DNA from: Cryobacterium sp.
Lineage (GTDB): Bacteria > Actinomycetota > Actinomycetes > Actinomycetales > Microbacteriaceae
Direction: 5' to 3'
Assembly: GCF_026786305.1 (NCBI RefSeq)
Contig: NZ_JAJAYI010000064.1
Location: 1 to 64,000 of the forward strand
DNA length: 64,000 nt
Below, in pieces: positions 35,944 to 45,083 of the stretch. Numbering within the stretch: position 1 is the stretch's first letter; each line of letters starts with the position of its first letter. Position numbers and translations under genes: made by a program. Under the pieces are notes generated by a model, which was not told the DNA's origin, searched no databases, and worked only from the letters and a program-made list of their open reading frames with translations.

Positions 35944-35949
35944 GCGAGT

Positions 35950-36873
35950 TCAGCCCAGCAGCCGGTAGGCCAGTGCGGCGAAGGTTTCGGATGTGCCGGC
36001 TTCGAGTTTGTGCAGCGCCCGCCCGTCACCCTTGGTCACGCCGCGGTTGATGACGATGATCGGCAGCTTGCGGCGGCGAGCCTGTTCCACCAGACGGATG
36101 CCGGAATTCACCGCCAGCGACGATCCGGCCACGATGAGGGCCTCGGCGCTCTGAATCACAGCGGATGCTTCGAGAAAGGTCTCCGTTGGCACCAGCTCCC
36201 CGAAAAACACGACGTTGGGCTTGAGCATGCCGCCGCAGACCGTGCACTCCGGAACCACGAAGTCATCGATATTTCCCACGTCGGCGTCGCCGTCGGGAGC
36301 GATGCGAATATTCTTCGGGTCGCGGAGCACCGGGTTGTCCGTTTCGAGCCGCGTAGCGATGCTGTCCCGGCCGAAGGCCTGACCACAGGCCAGGCAGATG
36401 ACCCGGTCGAGGGAACCATGCAGCTCGACCACGTGGCGGGAGCCAGCGCGGGTGTGCAGGCCGTCGACGTTCTGGGTGATGACACCGGCAATGGCGCCGG
36501 CGCTCTCCAACTGTGCGAGCGACCGGTGCCCGAGGTTGGGTTCAGCCTGGCGGAACACAGGCCAGCCCAGGTGACTGCCGGCCCAATAGCGTTTGCGTGA
36601 CCGTTCGTCGGCGACAAAGGTCTGAAAGGTCATCGGGGTGCGCTTCGGCGCGCCCTCTCCGCGATAGTCGGGGATGCCAGAATCGGTGCTGAGGCCAGCG
36701 CCGGTGAGCACGGCGGCACGTTTGCCGCGCAGCAACGTGGCGACAGCATCCACTGCCCGCTCGGAATCGAGGGCGACCGCCGAGTCGAGCACGGCGGCGG
36801 CATCGGGAGCGTCAGCCGGCTCGAGCGCGTCGACCAACGACGTGTCGCTGGGCAGAGCCGCGTCGGCTGTCAT
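35950..36873 (-). CDS. NAD-dependent protein deacylase (Sir2 family)
   Basis: Sirtuin of 307 residues. Visible are GAGLSTDSGIPDYRGEG (NAD binding, about 56-72), TQNVDGLHTRAGS, the catalytic His in ELHGSLDRVICLACG, and a second cysteine pair ECTVCGG completing the zinc site. VVFFGELVP and VAGSSLAVNSG complete the Rossmann part. The first 45 residues are an Ala/Asp-rich extension. The ATG at 36873 has AAAGGAGC upstream; a longer start at 36957 lacks one. Deacetylase versus other deacylase activity cannot be decided. Confidence 0.93.
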   Translation of the reverse strand: MTADAALPSDTSLVDALEPADAPDAAAVLDSAVALDSERAVDAVATLLRGKRAAVLTGAGLSTDSGIPDYRGEGAPKRTPMTFQTFVADERSRKRYWAGSHLGWPVFRQAEPNLGHRSLAQLESAGAIAGVITQNVDGLHTRAGSRHVVELHGSLDRVICLACGQAFGRDSIATRLETDNPVLRDPKNIRIAPDGDADVGNIDDFVVPECTVCGGMLKPNVVFFGELVPTETFLEASAVIQSAEALIVAGSSLAVNSGIRLVEQARRRKLPIIVINRGVTKGDGRALHKLEAGTSETFAALAYRLLG

Positions 36874-37002
36874 CGGCGCTCCTTTCGGCAGGGCGAGCAG
36901 AAAAGGATGCCCGTCCCCTGATTCTAAACTCGTCTGTTTTCCTGTTTGACTACCCACCTGTCAGGCTTGCGCTTAATCACTCGTCCCGAAAGGCACTTTT
37001 TC

Positions 37003-37812
37003 GTGCAGATCACCCGCATTACCGACCTGTCCAGTGCGGGTCTCGCCGACTATTCAAGTTTGACCGATGTCGCCCTCCGACGGGTCCTGGAACCGGCAGG
37101 TGGCCTGTATATCGCCGAGTCACCCAAGGTGATCGCCCGGGCGCTGAACGCCGGGCATCGGCCCCGGTCGTTGCTCATTCAGGAACAGTGGATGGCCGAC
37201 GCCGAACGGTTGCTGGCCGACTGGCCCGACGTTCCGGTCTACGTCGGTGATGCTGGCGTGCTGGAGCAGCTCACCGGCTACCACCTTCACCGCGGCGCCC
37301 TCGCCGCCATGCACCGCCCGGCGCTCGAACCGGTGGAGGCGCTGCTGACGCGTGCCCGCCGCATTGTCATCCTCGAAGATATCGTTGACCATACCAATGT
37401 CGGTGCCATCTTTCGCTCCGTCGCCGGGCTCGGCGCGGACGCCGTGCTGATCACACCGCGATGTGCCGACCCACTCTACCGGCGCAGTGTCCGCGTGAGC
37501 ATGGGCACCGTGCTGCAGGTGCCGTGGACTCGGCTGCCGGAGTGGAGCGTGGCCACCCCGCTGCTGCACGCCGCCGGCTTTCACCTGGCCGCCCTGGCTC
37601 TGGCCGACTCCGCGGTCTCCCTCGACGTGTTCGCCGAGGCGGCGCCGGAACGGCTCGCCATCATCCTCGGCGCCGAAGGCGACGGTCTCAGCCAGCACGC
37701 TCTCGCCGCCGCGGACACGGTCGTGACGATTCCGATGCTGCACGGCGTCGACTCGCTCAACGTCGCCTCCGCGAGCGCGGTCGCGCTGTACGCCCTGCGC
37801 GTGCGTTCGTGA
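37003..37812 (+). CDS. RNA 2'-O-methyltransferase, TrmH/SpoU family
   Basis: SPOUT-fold methyltransferase of 269 residues. The N-terminal part has an L30e-like substrate-binding domain (GGLYIAESPKVIARAL, LLIQEQW); the C-terminal knot domain has ILEDIVDHTNVGAIFRSVAG, LGAEGDGLS and VDSLNVASASAVALY, the three SpoU motifs. The target (tRNA or rRNA) is unknown. GTG 37003 is chosen because GAAAGG lies upstream and similarity starts there; the frame extends 19 codons further without support. Confidence 0.9.
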   Translation: MQITRITDLSSAGLADYSSLTDVALRRVLEPAGGLYIAESPKVIARALNAGHRPRSLLIQEQWMADAERLLADWPDVPVYVGDAGVLEQLTGYHLHRGALAAMHRPALEPVEALLTRARRIVILEDIVDHTNVGAIFRSVAGLGADAVLITPRCADPLYRRSVRVSMGTVLQVPWTRLPEWSVATPLLHAAGFHLAALALADSAVSLDVFAEAAPERLAIILGAEGDGLSQHALAAADTVVTIPMLHGVDSLNVASASAVALYALRVRS

Positions 37813-37853
37813 ATACCCGGGGCCGACGGGCCGGTTTCACACTTCGAAGAAGT

Positions 37854-37859
37854 TAGGCT
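37854..37859 (+). promoter_or_regulatory. -10 box (TAGGCT), leaderless start of the carboxypeptidase gene
   Basis: TAGGCT-N6-ATG. Confidence 0.5.
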
Positions 37860-37865
37860 GAACGA

Positions 37866-39107
37866 ATGTCCCCTTCCCGGCGCGTTCTTCTCCGACGGCG
37901 GCGACTCGCCGTCGTCAGTGTCCTTCTCGTGGTGGTGGGCGGAGTGGGTTATGTCGGCGCCACCAACCTGGCCCCTGTGCCGGCGAGCGCCGCAGCCCTC
38001 GTGCAGCCGGTCGCTCTGACCCAGCCGGTCGCCGCACCGACTTGGCCGGCCTTCGGCGAGAGCGCGTTCGGCGCGGTCGGTTTTCCCGGTGTCCTGGCCT
38101 CGAGCGGCCAGCAGGACACGGTGCCGATCGCGAGCATCACCAAAATGATCACCGCCCTCGTCATCCTCGATGCGAAGCCGATCGGCGCCGGTGAAACCGG
38201 GCCTGACATCACCTTCACCGCCGCCGACGTGGATATCTACTACGACGTGATCGCCGAAAACGGTTCGGTGGCTCCCGTCGTGTCCGGAATGGTGCTCACT
38301 CAGCGTCAGGCCTTTGAGGCAATGCTGCTGCCCTCGGCGAACAACTATGCGGCGTCCCTCGCGGTATGGGCGTACGGATCTGTGGACAACTATCTGGCGG
38401 CCGCGACAACCTGGCTAGCCGACAACGCCCTGACCCAGACCAGCGTCGCCGACACCAGCGGCCTATCAACGCTGAGCGTGAGCAGCCCAGCCGATCTCGT
38501 CGAGATCGGCAAACTCGTGGTCGGTCACCCGGCCCTGGCCGAAATCGTGGCCTTACCGTCCGCGGTCCTGCCTCTGATCGGCTCCATCACCAACACGAAC
38601 AAGTTGCTCGGCCGAGATGGTGTTGACGGCATCAAGACGGGCACAACGGATGTCGCCGGTGCCTGTCTGTTGTTTTCGACCGATTTCACGGTCGGCACCA
38701 GCACGGTCACCCTCGTTGGCGTTGTACTCGGCGGCGCTACGCACTCCGAACTCAATTCTGCGATCTCCGCGCTGATCAAGAGCGTGCAGCCCGGCTTCCA
38801 CGACGTCGTCCTGGCCGAGGAAGGTGCTGTGTTCGGCAGTTACACGACCCAGTGGGGTGACGTGAGCGACATTGTCGCCGAACGGGCGGCATCCGTTCTG
38901 GTCTGGTCGGACTCACCGATCACCGGCGCCGCGATGGCGGCCGAGGTACAGCTCGGCCGCGCCGGCGACGAGGTGGGCACGGTGTCCTTCACGATCGGCG
39001 CAGCAACTCCCACAACCGTGACGGTGCCGCTCGAACTGAAGCACAGCCTCACCGATCCGGGCCCGGCCTGGCGCATGGGGCACCCCGGCGAACTCGCCGC
39101 AGGCTGA
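37866..39107 (+). CDS. D-alanyl-D-alanine carboxypeptidase (low-molecular-weight PBP)
   Basis: Peptidase family S11-type protein that trims peptidoglycan stem peptides. The 413-residue protein has an arginine-rich N-terminus (RRVLLRRRRL) and a single membrane segment or uncleaved signal at about 14-33. Penicillin-binding motifs are SITK (nucleophile Ser near residue 90), SANN and KTGTT. The C-terminal 100 residues form a beta domain ending near a conserved-looking RMGHPGEL. Acts outside the membrane. Confidence 0.9.
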   Translation: MSPSRRVLLRRRRLAVVSVLLVVVGGVGYVGATNLAPVPASAAALVQPVALTQPVAAPTWPAFGESAFGAVGFPGVLASSGQQDTVPIASITKMITALVILDAKPIGAGETGPDITFTAADVDIYYDVIAENGSVAPVVSGMVLTQRQAFEAMLLPSANNYAASLAVWAYGSVDNYLAAATTWLADNALTQTSVADTSGLSTLSVSSPADLVEIGKLVVGHPALAEIVALPSAVLPLIGSITNTNKLLGRDGVDGIKTGTTDVAGACLLFSTDFTVGTSTVTLVGVVLGGATHSELNSAISALIKSVQPGFHDVVLAEEGAVFGSYTTQWGDVSDIVAERAASVLVWSDSPITGAAMAAEVQLGRAGDEVGTVSFTIGAATPTTVTVPLELKHSLTDPGPAWRMGHPGELAAG

Positions 39108-39132
39108 CCGCGCTCTCAACCGGCGCACCCGC

Positions 39133-39921
39133 TCAGACCGGCGGCAGGGCGAAAGGGCCGGCGTCGGGGCGTTTGGGCAGTACGTGGTCGCCGGACGACT
39201 GGTGACGCACCCGCCGCAGCACCCAGGGTACGAGGTATTCCCGCGCCCAAGCGAAGTCTTCGGTGCGAGCCTGACGCCAGCTGGTGCCGGGCATCGGCTC
39301 GGGTGCGCTCGGTTCGAGAGAATTCTTCACATTGAGGGTCGCCAGCACCATGCGCGCTACCGTATGGTGGCCGAGCGCGTTCAGGTGCAGTCGGTCCGGG
39401 GCCCACATGCGCGGGTCCTGGATCTCGGTCAGCTGCCACATATCGGCCACGATGCAGTCGTAGTTCGTGGCGATGGCCCGCAAGTTCTCGTTGTAGATCG
39501 CGACCTTGCCGCGAATGCTGCGAAAAACGGGGGAGAAGCCCACGTCGGCACCGGTGAACAAGACGATCGTGGCACCGTCCTGGCTCAACCGGGAAATTGC
39601 TTCCTCACAGCGGCTCGCAATGAAATCCGGGTCGGTACCGGGGCGAATCACGTCATTGCCGCCGGCCGAGATGGTGATGAGATCCGGGCGCAAGGCCAAG
39701 GCCGGCGCAATCTGTTCCTCGGCAATCTGCCGAATGAGTTTGCCTCGCACGGCAAGGTTGGCATAGGCAAAATCCTCGGTGCCGTCACTCAAGATTTCGG
39801 CGACTCGATCAGCCCAGCCCCGGTGTCCGCCGGGGCTCTGCTCCTCAGGATCGCCGATGCCCTCGGTAAACGAATCACCGAGCGCGACATAGCGCGACCA
39901 TGGATGCTGTTGCTTTGTCAT
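39133..39921 (-). CDS. SGNH/GDSL hydrolase
   Basis: Esterase/lipase-like protein of 262 residues. Block I is YVALGDSFTEGIGDP (nucleophile Ser near residue 17), block III ISAGGNDVI (Gly, Asn) and block V PDRLHLNALGH (Asp and His). No signal peptide is apparent, so it acts in the cytoplasm. ATG 39921 is chosen for the start of homology; CAGAAT, one base off the leaderless -10 pattern, lies 6 nt upstream. It converges on the carboxypeptidase gene with 25 bp between stops. Confidence 0.9.
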   Translation of the reverse strand: MTKQQHPWSRYVALGDSFTEGIGDPEEQSPGGHRGWADRVAEILSDGTEDFAYANLAVRGKLIRQIAEEQIAPALALRPDLITISAGGNDVIRPGTDPDFIASRCEEAISRLSQDGATIVLFTGADVGFSPVFRSIRGKVAIYNENLRAIATNYDCIVADMWQLTEIQDPRMWAPDRLHLNALGHHTVARMVLATLNVKNSLEPSAPEPMPGTSWRQARTEDFAWAREYLVPWVLRRVRHQSSGDHVLPKRPDAGPFALPPV

Positions 39922-39991
39922 CAAACCATTCTGTCGGAACACCCCTCCCTGGTCGAACCCAGTGACGCACGCGAAGGCCGATGGGCTTTGG

Positions 39992-39997
39992 TAGATT
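39992..39997 (+). promoter_or_regulatory. -10 box (TAGATT), leaderless start of the helicase gene
   Basis: TAGATT-N8-GTG between divergent SGNH hydrolase and helicase genes. Confidence 0.45.
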
Positions 39998-40005
39998 TAG
40001 CAGAA

Positions 40006-41823
40006 GTGAATACTCCATCGGTTTTCGGTCCCGCACAGGGAACACGTGCAGCCGAACACCTGTCGCCGTCCTTCCCCGAACGTGCGGCCTGGGGTACCGC
40101 CGGTAAGCTGCGCGCCTGGCAGGCCGAGGCGCTAGAAGCCTATTTTGTGCACGAGCCACGCGACTTTCTGGCCGCGGCCACCCCCGGCGCCGGCAAGACC
40201 ACCTTCGCCCTGCGCCTCGCCGCCGAACTGCGTTCTCGTCGCACCATCGACCGCATCACCGTCGTGGCCCCCACCGAGCATCTCAAGAACCAGTGGGCGG
40301 ATGCGGCAGCACGCGCGGGCATCCGTCTCGATCCGATGTTCAAGAATGCCGACCGTAGCTACGGCAGCCACTATCACGGGATCGTCGTCACCTACGCTCA
40401 GGTGGCCGCTCGCGCTGCGCTGCACAAGCAGCTCACCGAGTCGAGCCGCACCCTCGTCATTCTCGATGAGATTCACCACGGGGGAGACGCCCTGAGTTGG
40501 GGCGACGCGATTCGCGAGGCCTTCGGACCGGCCACCCGTCGGCTGTCACTGACCGGTACCCCGTTCCGCTCCGACACCTCGCCGATTCCGTTTGTCAGCT
40601 ATCTGCCCGACAAACATGGCATCCGCATGTCCCAGAGCGACTATGCCTACGGTTACGGCCGCGCCCTCTCTGACGGCGTCGTGCGCCCGGTGATGTTCAT
40701 GGTGTACGCCGGGCATATGAAGTGGCGAACCCGGGCCGGTGACGAGATGGAAGCCAAGCTCGGCGAGGGTAACACCAAGGACATCACGAGCCAGGCCTGG
40801 CGCACCGCACTCGAACCGAGCGGGCAGTGGATTCCCGCCGTGCTGCGCGCCGCGAATTCCCGGCTGACCGAGGTGCGGCACGGCATTCCGGATGCCGGTG
40901 GTCTCGTCATTGCCACCGACCAGACCACTGCACGCGCCTACGCTGTCATTCTGGAGGACATCTGTGGTGAGCCGGTCACCATCGTGCTGTCCGATGAGAA
41001 AGAGGCGAGCGATCGCATCGACGAGTTCTCCAAGAACACCCGTCGTTGGATGGTCGCCGTGCGCATGGTGTCCGAGGGGGTTGATGTACCGCGCCTGGCC
41101 GTCGGCGTGTACGCGACGAGCGCGGCCACCCCGCTCTACTTCGCCCAGGCGATCGGCCGGTTCGTGCGGGCCCGCCGGCGTGGTGAGACGGCATCCATTT
41201 TTCTGCCGAACGTTCCCGGGCTGCTCAGCCTCGCCAACGCGCTCGAACTGGAACGTGACCACGCCCTCGACCGCAGCAACCGTGACGACGGCGACGACGG
41301 CATGTTCAACCCTGAAGACGCCATGGTCGCCGCGGCCAACAAAGAAGACAAAGCCTCCGACGACCTGGGCCAAGACGATTTCACCTGGCAGGCCCTCGAA
41401 TCCCAGGCGACCTTCGACATGGTCATGTTCGACGGTGACGAATTCGGCGAGCTCGCCGAGCCGGGCACCGATGAGGAATTCGATTTCATCGGCATCCCGG
41501 GCCTGCTCGAGCCGGAACAGGTCTCGGAGCTGCTGCGGCAACGCCAATCTCGGCAGTCCAAGCGTTCCACCGACAAGCGAAAAGATCCGGTGACCGGTGA
41601 AATCGCCCCGCTCGATCCGCCGCCGCTCTACCGCACGCTCAAGGAACAGCGCACACTGCTGTCCAGCCTCGTGGGTATGTGGTCGAAACTCGCAAACGAA
41701 CCACACGGCATGATCCACGCCGAACTGCGTCGGCTGTGCGGCGGCCCGGCCGTCGCCCAGGCCAGCGTCACCCAGCTGCAGATGCGCATCGACCTGCTCC
41801 GGCGCCGTCTCGGCCGCAGTTAG
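40006..41823 (+). CDS. DEAD/DEAH-box helicase (SF2)
   Basis: Superfamily 2 helicase of 605 residues. Motif I is AAATPGAGKTTFAL (about 54-67), motif II ILDEIHHGG, motif III SLTGTPFRSD, and the C-terminal RecA domain has AVRMVSEGVDVPRLAVG and motif VI AQAIGRFVRARRRG. A long acidic insert (about 420-500) and a charged C-terminal region follow. The ORF extends far upstream over the hydrolase gene, but the GTG at 40006 with a TAGATT box is the sensible start. Its stop overlaps that of the convergent trans-sulfuration gene. Confidence 0.9.
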   Translation: MNTPSVFGPAQGTRAAEHLSPSFPERAAWGTAGKLRAWQAEALEAYFVHEPRDFLAAATPGAGKTTFALRLAAELRSRRTIDRITVVAPTEHLKNQWADAAARAGIRLDPMFKNADRSYGSHYHGIVVTYAQVAARAALHKQLTESSRTLVILDEIHHGGDALSWGDAIREAFGPATRRLSLTGTPFRSDTSPIPFVSYLPDKHGIRMSQSDYAYGYGRALSDGVVRPVMFMVYAGHMKWRTRAGDEMEAKLGEGNTKDITSQAWRTALEPSGQWIPAVLRAANSRLTEVRHGIPDAGGLVIATDQTTARAYAVILEDICGEPVTIVLSDEKEASDRIDEFSKNTRRWMVAVRMVSEGVDVPRLAVGVYATSAATPLYFAQAIGRFVRARRRGETASIFLPNVPGLLSLANALELERDHALDRSNRDDGDDGMFNPEDAMVAAANKEDKASDDLGQDDFTWQALESQATFDMVMFDGDEFGELAEPGTDEEFDFIGIPGLLEPEQVSELLRQRQSRQSKRSTDKRKDPVTGEIAPLDPPPLYRTLKEQRTLLSSLVGMWSKLANEPHGMIHAELRRLCGGPAVAQASVTQLQMRIDLLRRRLGRS

Positions 41824-43043
41824 TTCGGTGACTGCGCCGACCAGCCAGGGGTCCCGGCTCCCACCGGCACACGGGCGACCAGCAGGGCGGTCAGAATGTC
41901 GTCCATGAGGTCATCGATGTGTTCCAGCCCGATGGAGATGCGCACGATGCCGGCGGCCGGGCGTGCGTCGGCAGCGACCGGCCGGTGCGTGAGCGAGGCC
42001 GGATGCTGCACGAGCGAATCGACCCCGCCGAGAGACACAGCATGGGTGATCAGGCGAAGCGTTTCGGTGAATCGCAGGGCCGCCGCATAGCTGCCGAAAT
42101 CCAGTGCCAGGAGCGACCCGGCTCCGGAACACTGGCGCCCGATCAACCCCTGGGGGTCTTGGCCGGGCAGACCGGGGTAGAGCACTCGAACCAGCGCGGG
42201 GTGGCCAGCCAACCGCCTCGCCACCTCACCGGCTGTCTCCTGTTGAGCCCGCACCCGCACCGGCAGCGTGCGCAAACCACGATGCAGCAAGTAGGCACTG
42301 AACGGCGTCAGCAAGCCACCGGTGAGAGCGCGCACCTGGCGCAGGCGCACCATCCACTCCTTGGGGCCGGAGACAGTTCCGCCCATGGCGTCGCCGTGCC
42401 CGCCGAGAAACTTGGTCGCGCTGTGCAGCACCAGCGTGGCGCCCGATTGCAGCGGTTGCTGGAGGACCGGGGTCGCGAATGTGTTGTCCACCAACACCGG
42501 AACGTCGCCGGCGGCGTGCACCACCGCCCGAATGTCCGTCAGCTCGAGGGTCGGGTTGGCGGGCGTTTCCAGAATGACCAGGCCGGTATCCGAGCGGATG
42601 GCCGCAGTCAGGCCGGCGAGATCGGTCCAGGTCACCGTCGTGCCGAGTAGCCCGCTCGCCAGGACATGATCGGTTCCGCCGTACAGGGGGCGCAGGGCCG
42701 CGATATGGGGTTTGCCGGCGGTGACCGTCGCGATCAACGTTGCGGTGAGGGCGGCCATCCCGGTGGCGAAGGCCACCGTTCCCTCGGCCTGCTCCAACGC
42801 CGCGAGTGCACTTTCGAAGCGGGCGACTCCGGGCTGCCACAGGCGTTGATAGACCGCGGAATCCCCGGGGTTCGGGGTTCCTCCGGTCGCGAGATTCTCG
42901 TACGCCTCACCACCCGATTCGACGCCGCGCAGCGGATTAGTGGTCGATAGGTCGATACCGGGAACGTGAACGCCGGCCTCGGTGAGGCCGTCCATTCCGG
43001 CATGCACGGCAAGGGTTTCAATATGTGACAACGGTGGCAGCAT
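41820..43043 (-). CDS. Trans-sulfuration enzyme family protein (cystathionine gamma-synthase/lyase-like)
   Basis: PLP-dependent Cys/Met metabolism enzyme of 407 residues. Features are HIETLAVHAGMD near the N-terminus, YQRLWQPGVARFESALAALE, the PLP-contact ATGMAALTA, VDNTFATPVLQQPL and the Schiff-base Lys in HSATKFLGGHGDAMGG. The specific activity (synthase, beta/gamma-lyase) cannot be fixed. An upstream GTG (43085) has an AAGGG site and would add 14 residues with CFCGG; the ATG at 43043 fits family length. A divergent Lrp-type regulator 106 bp away is its likely controller. The stop codon overlaps that of the helicase by 4 nt in convergent orientation. Confidence 0.88.
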   Translation of the reverse strand: MLPPLSHIETLAVHAGMDGLTEAGVHVPGIDLSTTNPLRGVESGGEAYENLATGGTPNPGDSAVYQRLWQPGVARFESALAALEQAEGTVAFATGMAALTATLIATVTAGKPHIAALRPLYGGTDHVLASGLLGTTVTWTDLAGLTAAIRSDTGLVILETPANPTLELTDIRAVVHAAGDVPVLVDNTFATPVLQQPLQSGATLVLHSATKFLGGHGDAMGGTVSGPKEWMVRLRQVRALTGGLLTPFSAYLLHRGLRTLPVRVRAQQETAGEVARRLAGHPALVRVLYPGLPGQDPQGLIGRQCSGAGSLLALDFGSYAAALRFTETLRLITHAVSLGGVDSLVQHPASLTHRPVAADARPAAGIVRISIGLEHIDDLMDDILTALLVARVPVGAGTPGWSAQSPN

Positions 43044-43149
43044 GCCCCCACAGAAACAGATTCTGTGCTTGCGCGCAAGTGACACTGCAGACCCTTGCGA
43101 AACATCTCATCGAATCGCATAAACTCCTTGGTAACGAGGGAGTCACTTG

Positions 43150-43629
43150 ATGGAATCGAAGAAGCCGGAACTTGACCGGGTTGACCGCGCCCTGCTGCGC
43201 GCCCTGTCGGTCAATGCCCGGGCCTCGGGGGCAGCCCTGGCGAGCGAAATCGGCGTCGCCGAGTCCACCGTGTCCCTGCGCCTGCGCCGGCTTCAGCAGC
43301 TCGGCCACATTCGTGGCTACCGCGCCAATATCGACCTGGCCGCGCTCGGCGCAAGCCTGCAGGCGCTCATATCGGTGCGTCTGGCCAAGCACGCTCGGGT
43401 GCAGATCGACGACTTCCGTAATGCTGCCCCGCACTGGCCCGGCGTGATCGGACTGTTCCACACCGCCGGTGCTGACGACTACCTGTTGCACGTGGCCGCA
43501 GCGGATGCGTCTCATCTGCGTGATTTTGTGCTGGAACACCTCGCGGAGCATCCCGCCGTCGCCCACACCGAGACGAATCTGATCTTTGAGTACGTCGACG
43601 GTGACGGGTGGCAAGATCTGGTGAAGTAG
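43150..43629 (+). CDS. Lrp/AsnC family transcriptional regulator
   Basis: A 159-residue feast/famine regulator: N-terminal winged helix (LDRVDRALLRALSVNARASG, EIGVAESTVSLRLRRLQQLGHIRGY, about 8-60) and C-terminal RAM ligand-binding domain (QALISVRLAKHAR, TAGADDYLLHVAAAD). GAGGGAG precedes the ATG. Divergent placement next to the PLP-dependent trans-sulfuration gene suggests it senses an amino acid (such as a sulfur or branched-chain amino acid) and controls that gene; this is inference from layout. Confidence 0.92.
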   Translation: MESKKPELDRVDRALLRALSVNARASGAALASEIGVAESTVSLRLRRLQQLGHIRGYRANIDLAALGASLQALISVRLAKHARVQIDDFRNAAPHWPGVIGLFHTAGADDYLLHVAAADASHLRDFVLEHLAEHPAVAHTETNLIFEYVDGDGWQDLVK

Positions 43630-43676
43630 GTCGGCATCGGCCGGGCCAACAGTCGGTTGGTGTCGATGGTTTAAAC

Positions 43677-43710
43677 AAGAACGCCTCCCGCCGAAGCGGG
43701 AGGCGTTCTT
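43677..43710. terminator. Bidirectional terminator between Lrp gene and csp
   Basis: Perfect 15-bp stem (starting AAGAACGCCTCCCGC) with a CGAA loop, between the convergent Lrp gene and the cold-shock gene; A-tract and T-rich ends on both sides suit termination in both directions. Confidence 0.9.
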
Positions 43711-43722
43711 CGCAAGCTCTAT

Positions 43723-43926
43723 TTAGAGGGCGCGGATGTTCTCGGCCTGAGGACCCTTGGGGCCCTGGGTTACCTCGAACTCGACCTTCTGGTTCTCATC
43801 GAGGGACTTGTAGCCATTCGACGCGATCGCGGAGTAGTGCGCGAAAACATCGGCGCTTCAGTCGTCGGGTGCGATAAAGCCGAAGCCCTTTTCAGCGTTG
43901 AACCATTTCACGGTACCTGTTGCCAT
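43723..43926 (-). pseudogene. CspA-family cold shock protein with in-frame TGA
   Basis: The 67-codon frame starts [22 protein letters not shown], then has TGA at 43860-43858, and continues in the same frame with [19 protein letters not shown] and ends [10 protein letters not shown]. Cold shock proteins normally carry Gly at the TGA position (DDGSADVF), and GGA to TGA is one base change. Both RNP motifs (KGFGFI and VFAHY) are intact, the Shine-Dalgarno GGAGGAG is excellent, and a perfect terminator follows. Everything except the one codon looks functional, so this is a very recent nonsense mutation, a sequencing error, or a site of stop-codon read-through. Confidence 0.88.
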
Positions 43927-44236
43927 TTGTAAAACTCCTCCAGGAGTGTTAGATCGGCCCCGACTGTCGGGACCGTTCGTCGCGGTATTCGTCGTCCGCT
44001 TCCGAAAGGAATGTGGCGCACCAGCTGCGATCCAGATGAATCACAATCAGTACGTTTAAGACGTGCAAGCACTACAACTTCGTATCCAACACTAGCCCAC
44101 AAGTCTGGATTGTTTAGGAATTCCCGACCTTTTTGACACGAAAGCGTTACGTTTGCTGGAAAAAAATAGGTGAACTCCGGGTCTACCACTGCCCACTTCG
44201 CGCTCCATGAAATTTTCGAGAGCTGATGTAAATGAG
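43927..44236 (-). other. Cold-shock gene leader and promoter region
   Basis: This 310-bp gap contains only the upstream region of the minus-strand csp gene and the tail of DUF3097. Cold-shock genes often have long 5' leaders; the distance leaves room for one of 100-200 nt. No gene or clear promoter box was confirmed. Confidence 0.35.
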
Positions 44237-45073
44237 TTATTCGGCTGTCACGAAGTCGATCAGGTGTTCCACTCGTCCCAGAAGTTGCGGTTCGAGATCC
44301 GCAAACGTGCGCACCTGCCCAAGAATGCGCTGCCACGCCCGGGCGATGTCAGCCTGCTCATCGTGCGGCCAGCCGAGCGCGTCGCAGATGCCGTGCTTCC
44401 ATTCAATACTCCGCGGTATCTGGGGCCAGGCAGTGAGGCCCACCCGGGCAGGCTTCACCGATTGCCAGACGTCGATGAACGGATGCCCAACGACGAGCAC
44501 GTTCGCTGCGAACGGCCCGAGTGCCACGGCGTCGGCAATGCGGCTCTCCTTGGATCCGGGGACGAGGTGGTCTACCAGTACCCCCACCCTGCGTCCCGTA
44601 CCCGGACGAAATTCGCGGAGCATTTCGTCGAGGTTGTCGACTCCTTCGATGTATTCCACAACGACGCCCTCGATACGCAGGTCGGCGCCCCAAACCTTTT
44701 CAACCAGTTCGGCATCGTGCCGTCCCTCGACAAAAATGCGGCTGGCGCGGGCGACACGAGCGGGTGCGTTGGGTACGGCTGTCGACCCCGAGGCCGTGCG
44801 CGTCCGCCCCAGTGCCGCAGCCATCGTCGGAGCAACCAGGGTGACGGGACGGCCGTCGATCAGAAAACCGGAGCCGAGCGGAAACAGTCGCAGCGTGCCG
44901 TGCCGATCTTCCAGCGTGACGATTTTTTTTTCCACTCGTAGGACGGCACCGCAAAATCCGGTGGCGACTTCTTCGACGACCAGGTCACGAGTGGCTTCCT
45001 GCGTCGGAATCGTAATGCGGCCGGCCTCACGCCAACCGGGGGAGAGCACGTCTGCACTGTATCGATCGTCCAT
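44237..45073 (-). CDS. DUF3097 domain-containing protein
   Basis: Actinobacterial conserved protein of 278 residues and unknown function. Recognisable parts are MDDRYSADVLSPGWRE at the N-terminus, RLFPLGSGFLIDGRPVTLV, RIFVEGRHDAELVEKVWG (a Toprim-like E-GRHDAE motif), VVVEYIEGVDNLDEML, GVLVDHLVPGSKE and VVGHPFIDVW. The EGxxDxxL...LVDHL arrangement suggests a Toprim-type metal site. ATG 45073 gives the normal N-terminus; upstream the dnaE2 remnant ends 10 bp away. Confidence 0.92.
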   Translation of the reverse strand: MDDRYSADVLSPGWREAGRITIPTQEATRDLVVEEVATGFCGAVLRVEKKIVTLEDRHGTLRLFPLGSGFLIDGRPVTLVAPTMAAALGRTRTASGSTAVPNAPARVARASRIFVEGRHDAELVEKVWGADLRIEGVVVEYIEGVDNLDEMLREFRPGTGRRVGVLVDHLVPGSKESRIADAVALGPFAANVLVVGHPFIDVWQSVKPARVGLTAWPQIPRSIEWKHGICDALGWPHDEQADIARAWQRILGQVRTFADLEPQLLGRVEHLIDFVTAE

Positions 45074-45083
45074 TGCATTGACG

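Noticed and set aside
39184..40005. 274-codon upstream extension of the helicase frame
   Set aside because: It runs antisense through the SGNH hydrolase gene, which has clear catalytic motifs; a leaderless GTG at 40006 explains the helicase start.
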